Of a stretch of 7,025 nt of DNA, positions 5,065 to 7,025 are shown piece by piece. Position 1 is the first letter of the stretch. The number at the start of each line of letters is the position of its first letter. Position numbers and translations under genes: made by a program. The notes below the pieces were generated by a model, which saw only the letters and a list, made by a program, of their open reading frames with translations, was not told where the DNA came from and made no database searches. Source of the DNA: Pseudorhodobacter sp. (GTDB taxonomy: Bacteria > Pseudomonadota > Alphaproteobacteria > Rhodobacterales > Rhodobacteraceae). The stretch covers positions 1-7,025 of the forward strand of contig JACMNW010000240.1 of the NCBI GenBank assembly GCA_014378345.1, written 5' to 3'.

Positions 5065-5105
5065 AAATAAAAGGTATTACCTTAGCGTTCGCAAAGGCTT
5101 ACGCT
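5065..5105 (-). terminator. Candidate terminator after ychF (two small hairpins and a T-rich tail)
   Basis: On the minus strand just past the ychF stop, AGCGT (5101-5105) can pair with ACGCT (5084-5088). Then AAGG-TAATA-CCTT (5071-5083) forms a second hairpin, directly followed by TTATTT (5070-5065). Position and the T-rich tail suggest a Rho-independent terminator. The stems are short and AT-rich, so efficiency is doubtful. Confidence 0.4.
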
Positions 5106-5108
5106 GTG

Positions 5109-6209
5109 TCAGCCACTAAACAGGAAATGCAGCACGTCGCCGTCCTTCACTTCGTACGTCTTGCCCTCAACCCGGAACTTCCCCGCCTCTTTCGCGCCCG
5201 CTTCGCCGTTTCCGGCGATGTAATCAACATAGGCCACGGTTTCCGACCGGATAAAGCCCTTCTCAAAATCGCCGTGAATAACCCCTGCCGCTTGCGGTGC
5301 CAAAGTGCCGGCAGAAATCGTCCAGGCACGGGCTTCTTTCGGACCAACAGTGAAATAGGTCTGCAACCCAAGCAAGGCGTAGCCTGCCTTGATCAGCCGG
5401 TCTAACCCCGCCTCATGCAGGCCCATTTCCTCAAGAAACATCGCGGCCTCGTCATCGGCGAGTTGGGATATTTCTTCTTCGATCCGGGCGGAAATAACCA
5501 CGGATGCAGCGCCTTCACGGGCCGCCAATTCAGCCACCTTTGCTGATTGGGCATTGCCATTGGCAGCACAGGATTCTTCAACATTGCAGACGTAAAGCAC
5601 TGGTTTTGATGTCAAAAGCTGTAGCAGCCGCCATTGACGAAGGTCATCTTCCACAACTTTGACAGACCGCGCGGGGCGGCCAGCCTCCAGGGCTACAAGT
5701 GCCAGTCGCAGCAAACGGTCTTGGTCGCCTGCGTCTTTGTCGCCACCACCGCGCAGCTTGCGGGCAAGGTTTGCCAACCGCTTTTCAATGGATTCAAGAT
5801 CGGCCAGCATCAGTTCGGTTTCAATGGTTTCTGCGTCGGCAACCGGGTCGATCCGGCCTTCAACATGGGTGATATCGCCATCTTCAAAACAGCGCAGCAC
5901 ATGCGCAATCGCATCGCATTCGCGAATGTTGGCCAGAAACTGGTTGCCCAGACCTTCGCCCTTCGACGCGCCACGCACCAACCCGGCAATATCTACAAAG
6001 GTCATGCGCGTTGGGATGATCTGTTTGCTGCCCGCAATCGCCGCCAGCTTATCAAGCCGGGCATCGGGCACAGCCACTTCGCCAACGTTCGGCTCAATGG
6101 TACAAAACGGAAAATTCGCCGCCTGCGCCGCTGCAGTGCGGGTCAACGCATTGAAAAGCGTTGATTTTCCGACATTTGGCATACCGACGATGCCCATCTT
6201 GAAACCCAT
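5109..6209 (-). CDS. ychF: Redox-regulated ATPase YchF (Obg-like, OLA1 family)
   Basis: A 366-residue, full-length member of the universal YchF/OLA1 P-loop family (E. coli YchF has 363). Although it has the fold of an Obg-type GTPase, the family prefers ATP. It binds ribosomes and has been linked to translation and oxidative-stress responses. Motifs: G1 GMPNVGKS (residues 9-16), the PFCTIEPNVG segment (34-43), G3 DIAGL (73-77) with a hydrophobic Leu where classical GTPases carry the catalytic Gln, the RGASKGEGLGNQFL signature (79-92), HVLRCFEDGDITHVEG (103-118), and Asn209-Val-Glu-Glu in place of the G4 NKxD, which fits relaxed base specificity. Residues about 140-200 form the coiled-coil arm, and the C-terminal part (YFTVGPKEARAW to DVLHFLFSG) is a TGS domain. 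The ATG is supported by GGGAG (6217-6221), 7 nt away. It is divergent from trpA with a 141-bp gap. Confidence 0.98.
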   Translation of the reverse strand: MGFKMGIVGMPNVGKSTLFNALTRTAAAQAANFPFCTIEPNVGEVAVPDARLDKLAAIAGSKQIIPTRMTFVDIAGLVRGASKGEGLGNQFLANIRECDAIAHVLRCFEDGDITHVEGRIDPVADAETIETELMLADLESIEKRLANLARKLRGGGDKDAGDQDRLLRLALVALEAGRPARSVKVVEDDLRQWRLLQLLTSKPVLYVCNVEESCAANGNAQSAKVAELAAREGAASVVISARIEEEISQLADDEAAMFLEEMGLHEAGLDRLIKAGYALLGLQTYFTVGPKEARAWTISAGTLAPQAAGVIHGDFEKGFIRSETVAYVDYIAGNGEAGAKEAGKFRVEGKTYEVKDGDVLHFLFSG

Positions 6210-6233
6210 AGACGCTCTCCCATTTCACGGCGT

Positions 6234-6262
6234 CTTTTAGGGGGGCCGGGGCCAAGGTTCAA
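6234..6262 (-). promoter_or_regulatory. Possible sigma-70 promoter of ychF
   Basis: Minus strand TTGAAC (6257-6262) and TAAAAG (6234-6239) are separated by a 17-nt GC-rich spacer, about 25 nt before the ychF start. Each hexamer matches the consensus at four of six positions. The transcript would have a leader of some 15-20 nt carrying the GGGAG ribosome site. Confidence 0.33.
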
Positions 6263-6350
6263 GCTTTGCCATGCATAAGGTCTGTCAGGCATTGATTTTC
6301 CGCCGCCGCCCGTGCAAACCCGGTCAGGATTTGCAAAAATAGGCCGCGTG

Positions 6351-7025
6351 ATGACCAGAATTGACGATACCTTTGCGCGCCTGCGTGCCCAGAATAAAAA
6401 GGCTTTTGTCGCCTATATCATGGCGGGCGACCCCAATGTTGATACGTTTTTCGCCGTGATGCAGGGTTTGCCCGCGGCGGGGGTGGATATCATCGAATTG
6501 GGTATGCCGTTTACCGACCCGATGGCAGACGGCCCAACCATTCAGCTCGCCGGGCAGCGCGCGTTGGAAGGTGGGATGACCCTGCAAAAAACGCTAGATA
6601 TGGTAGTGGCTTTTCGCAAATCAGACACCACTACGCCGATTGTGATGATGGGCTATTACAATCCGATCTATTCGCGCGGTGTCGATACCTTTGTTCGCGA
6701 CGCCAAAGCTGCCGGAATTGATGGGCTGATCGTGGTTGATCTGCCACCCGAAGAAGACAGTGAATTGTGCTTGCCCGCCCAAGCGGCGGGGCTGAACTTC
6801 ATCCGGCTGGCCACCCCCACCACCGATGCGAAACGCCTGCCAACGGTTTTGCAAAACACCTCTGGTTTCGTGTATTATGTGTCTATTACTGGGATTACCG
6901 GTGCGGCGGCTGCGCGCCCCGAAGATGGGGCGCCCGAAGTGGCGCGGATCAAAGCGGCCACCGATTTTCCGGTGATTGTAGGCTTTGGGATTTCCACGCC
7001 GGGGGGGGCGCAGGGGATCGCAGCC
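6351..7025 (+). CDS. trpA: Tryptophan synthase alpha subunit (cut by window edge)
   Basis: TrpA cleaves indole-3-glycerol phosphate to indole and glyceraldehyde 3-phosphate and channels indole to the TrpB subunit in the cytoplasmic alpha2-beta2 complex. The 225 visible codons start MTRIDDTFARLRAQ. Catalytic Glu49 (DIIELGMPF) and Asp60 (DPMADGPTIQ) fall at the same numbers as in E. coli TrpA. The barrel signatures MMGYYNPI, DGLIVVDLPPEE, FIRLATPTT, the loop YYVSITGITGA and the phosphate-site strand PVIVGFGIS all follow in order. The family has about 265 residues, so some 40 are missing at the right edge. ATG 6351 has only a weak AGG (6342-6344) upstream; no better start is near. It is divergent from ychF rather than directly behind trpB, so at least here trpA starts its own transcript. 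An eight-G run (7001-7008) lies near the window end. Confidence 0.97.
   Translation, partial: MTRIDDTFARLRAQNKKAFVAYIMAGDPNVDTFFAVMQGLPAAGVDIIELGMPFTDPMADGPTIQLAGQRALEGGMTLQKTLDMVVAFRKSDTTTPIVMMGYYNPIYSRGVDTFVRDAKAAGIDGLIVVDLPPEEDSELCLPAQAAGLNFIRLATPTTDAKRLPTVLQNTSGFVYYVSITGITGAAAARPEDGAPEVARIKAATDFPVIVGFGISTPGGAQGIAA

Noticed and set aside
4816..5108. tRNA-Arg as the border of a genomic island
   Set aside because: No integrase, no direct repeat of the tRNA 3' end and no mobile gene found in the window; both flanks carry ordinary chromosomal genes.
5659..6240. 193- and 176-codon plus-strand frames opposite ychF
   Set aside because: Antisense shadows of a full-length, motif-complete YchF.

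Overview
This 7 kb window looks like chromosomal core DNA from an alphaproteobacterium, most likely of the Rhodobacterales (Roseobacter/Rhodobacter) group. The evidence is a GC-rich coding bias, the protein sequences of ClpB, PyrF, YchF and TrpA, and a terminator followed by a GAGTATTT...AAAAGAGAAG tail that I remember as common after genes in that family. No phage, transposon, integrase, CRISPR or plasmid gene is visible. I see no convincing new multi-gene system; the least explained parts are small membrane proteins and repeat-rich intergenic DNA.

Layout. 1-848 (minus): the N-terminal third of the disaggregase ClpB, cut by the window edge at its first Walker B motif. 849-1068: clpB upstream region with a possible heat-shock promoter, and a strong terminator that separates clpB from the gene behind it. 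1069-1899 (minus): a six-bladed PD40/TolB-like propeller protein with no export signal, divergent from pyrF. 1980-2678 (plus): pyrF, orotidine 5'-phosphate decarboxylase. 2713-3201 (minus): a DUF892 (YciE/YciF) ferritin-like protein. 3276-3689 (minus): a single-pass membrane protein with a proline/alanine-rich tail. 3878-4123 (plus): an 81-residue putative membrane protein. 4222-4692 (minus): a GNAT acetyltransferase. 4816-4891 (plus): tRNA-Arg(CCT) with encoded CCA. 4892-5108: repeat-rich non-coding DNA. 5109-6209 (minus): ychF. 6351-7025 (plus): trpA, cut by the right edge.

Functionally this is a patchwork of housekeeping genes (protein rescue, pyrimidine and tryptophan synthesis, a ribosome-associated ATPase, a tRNA) and accessory stress or envelope genes (DUF892, Pro-rich membrane protein, small membrane protein, GNAT). 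Transcription changes direction often: the pairs PD40/pyrF, Pro-rich/small membrane protein and ychF/trpA are divergent, while pyrF/DUF892 and small membrane protein/GNAT are convergent. Most units are therefore probably monocistronic. The only plausible co-transcribed pair is the Pro-rich protein followed by DUF892 (74 nt gap), and a hairpin at the upstream gene's stop codon may split even that pair.
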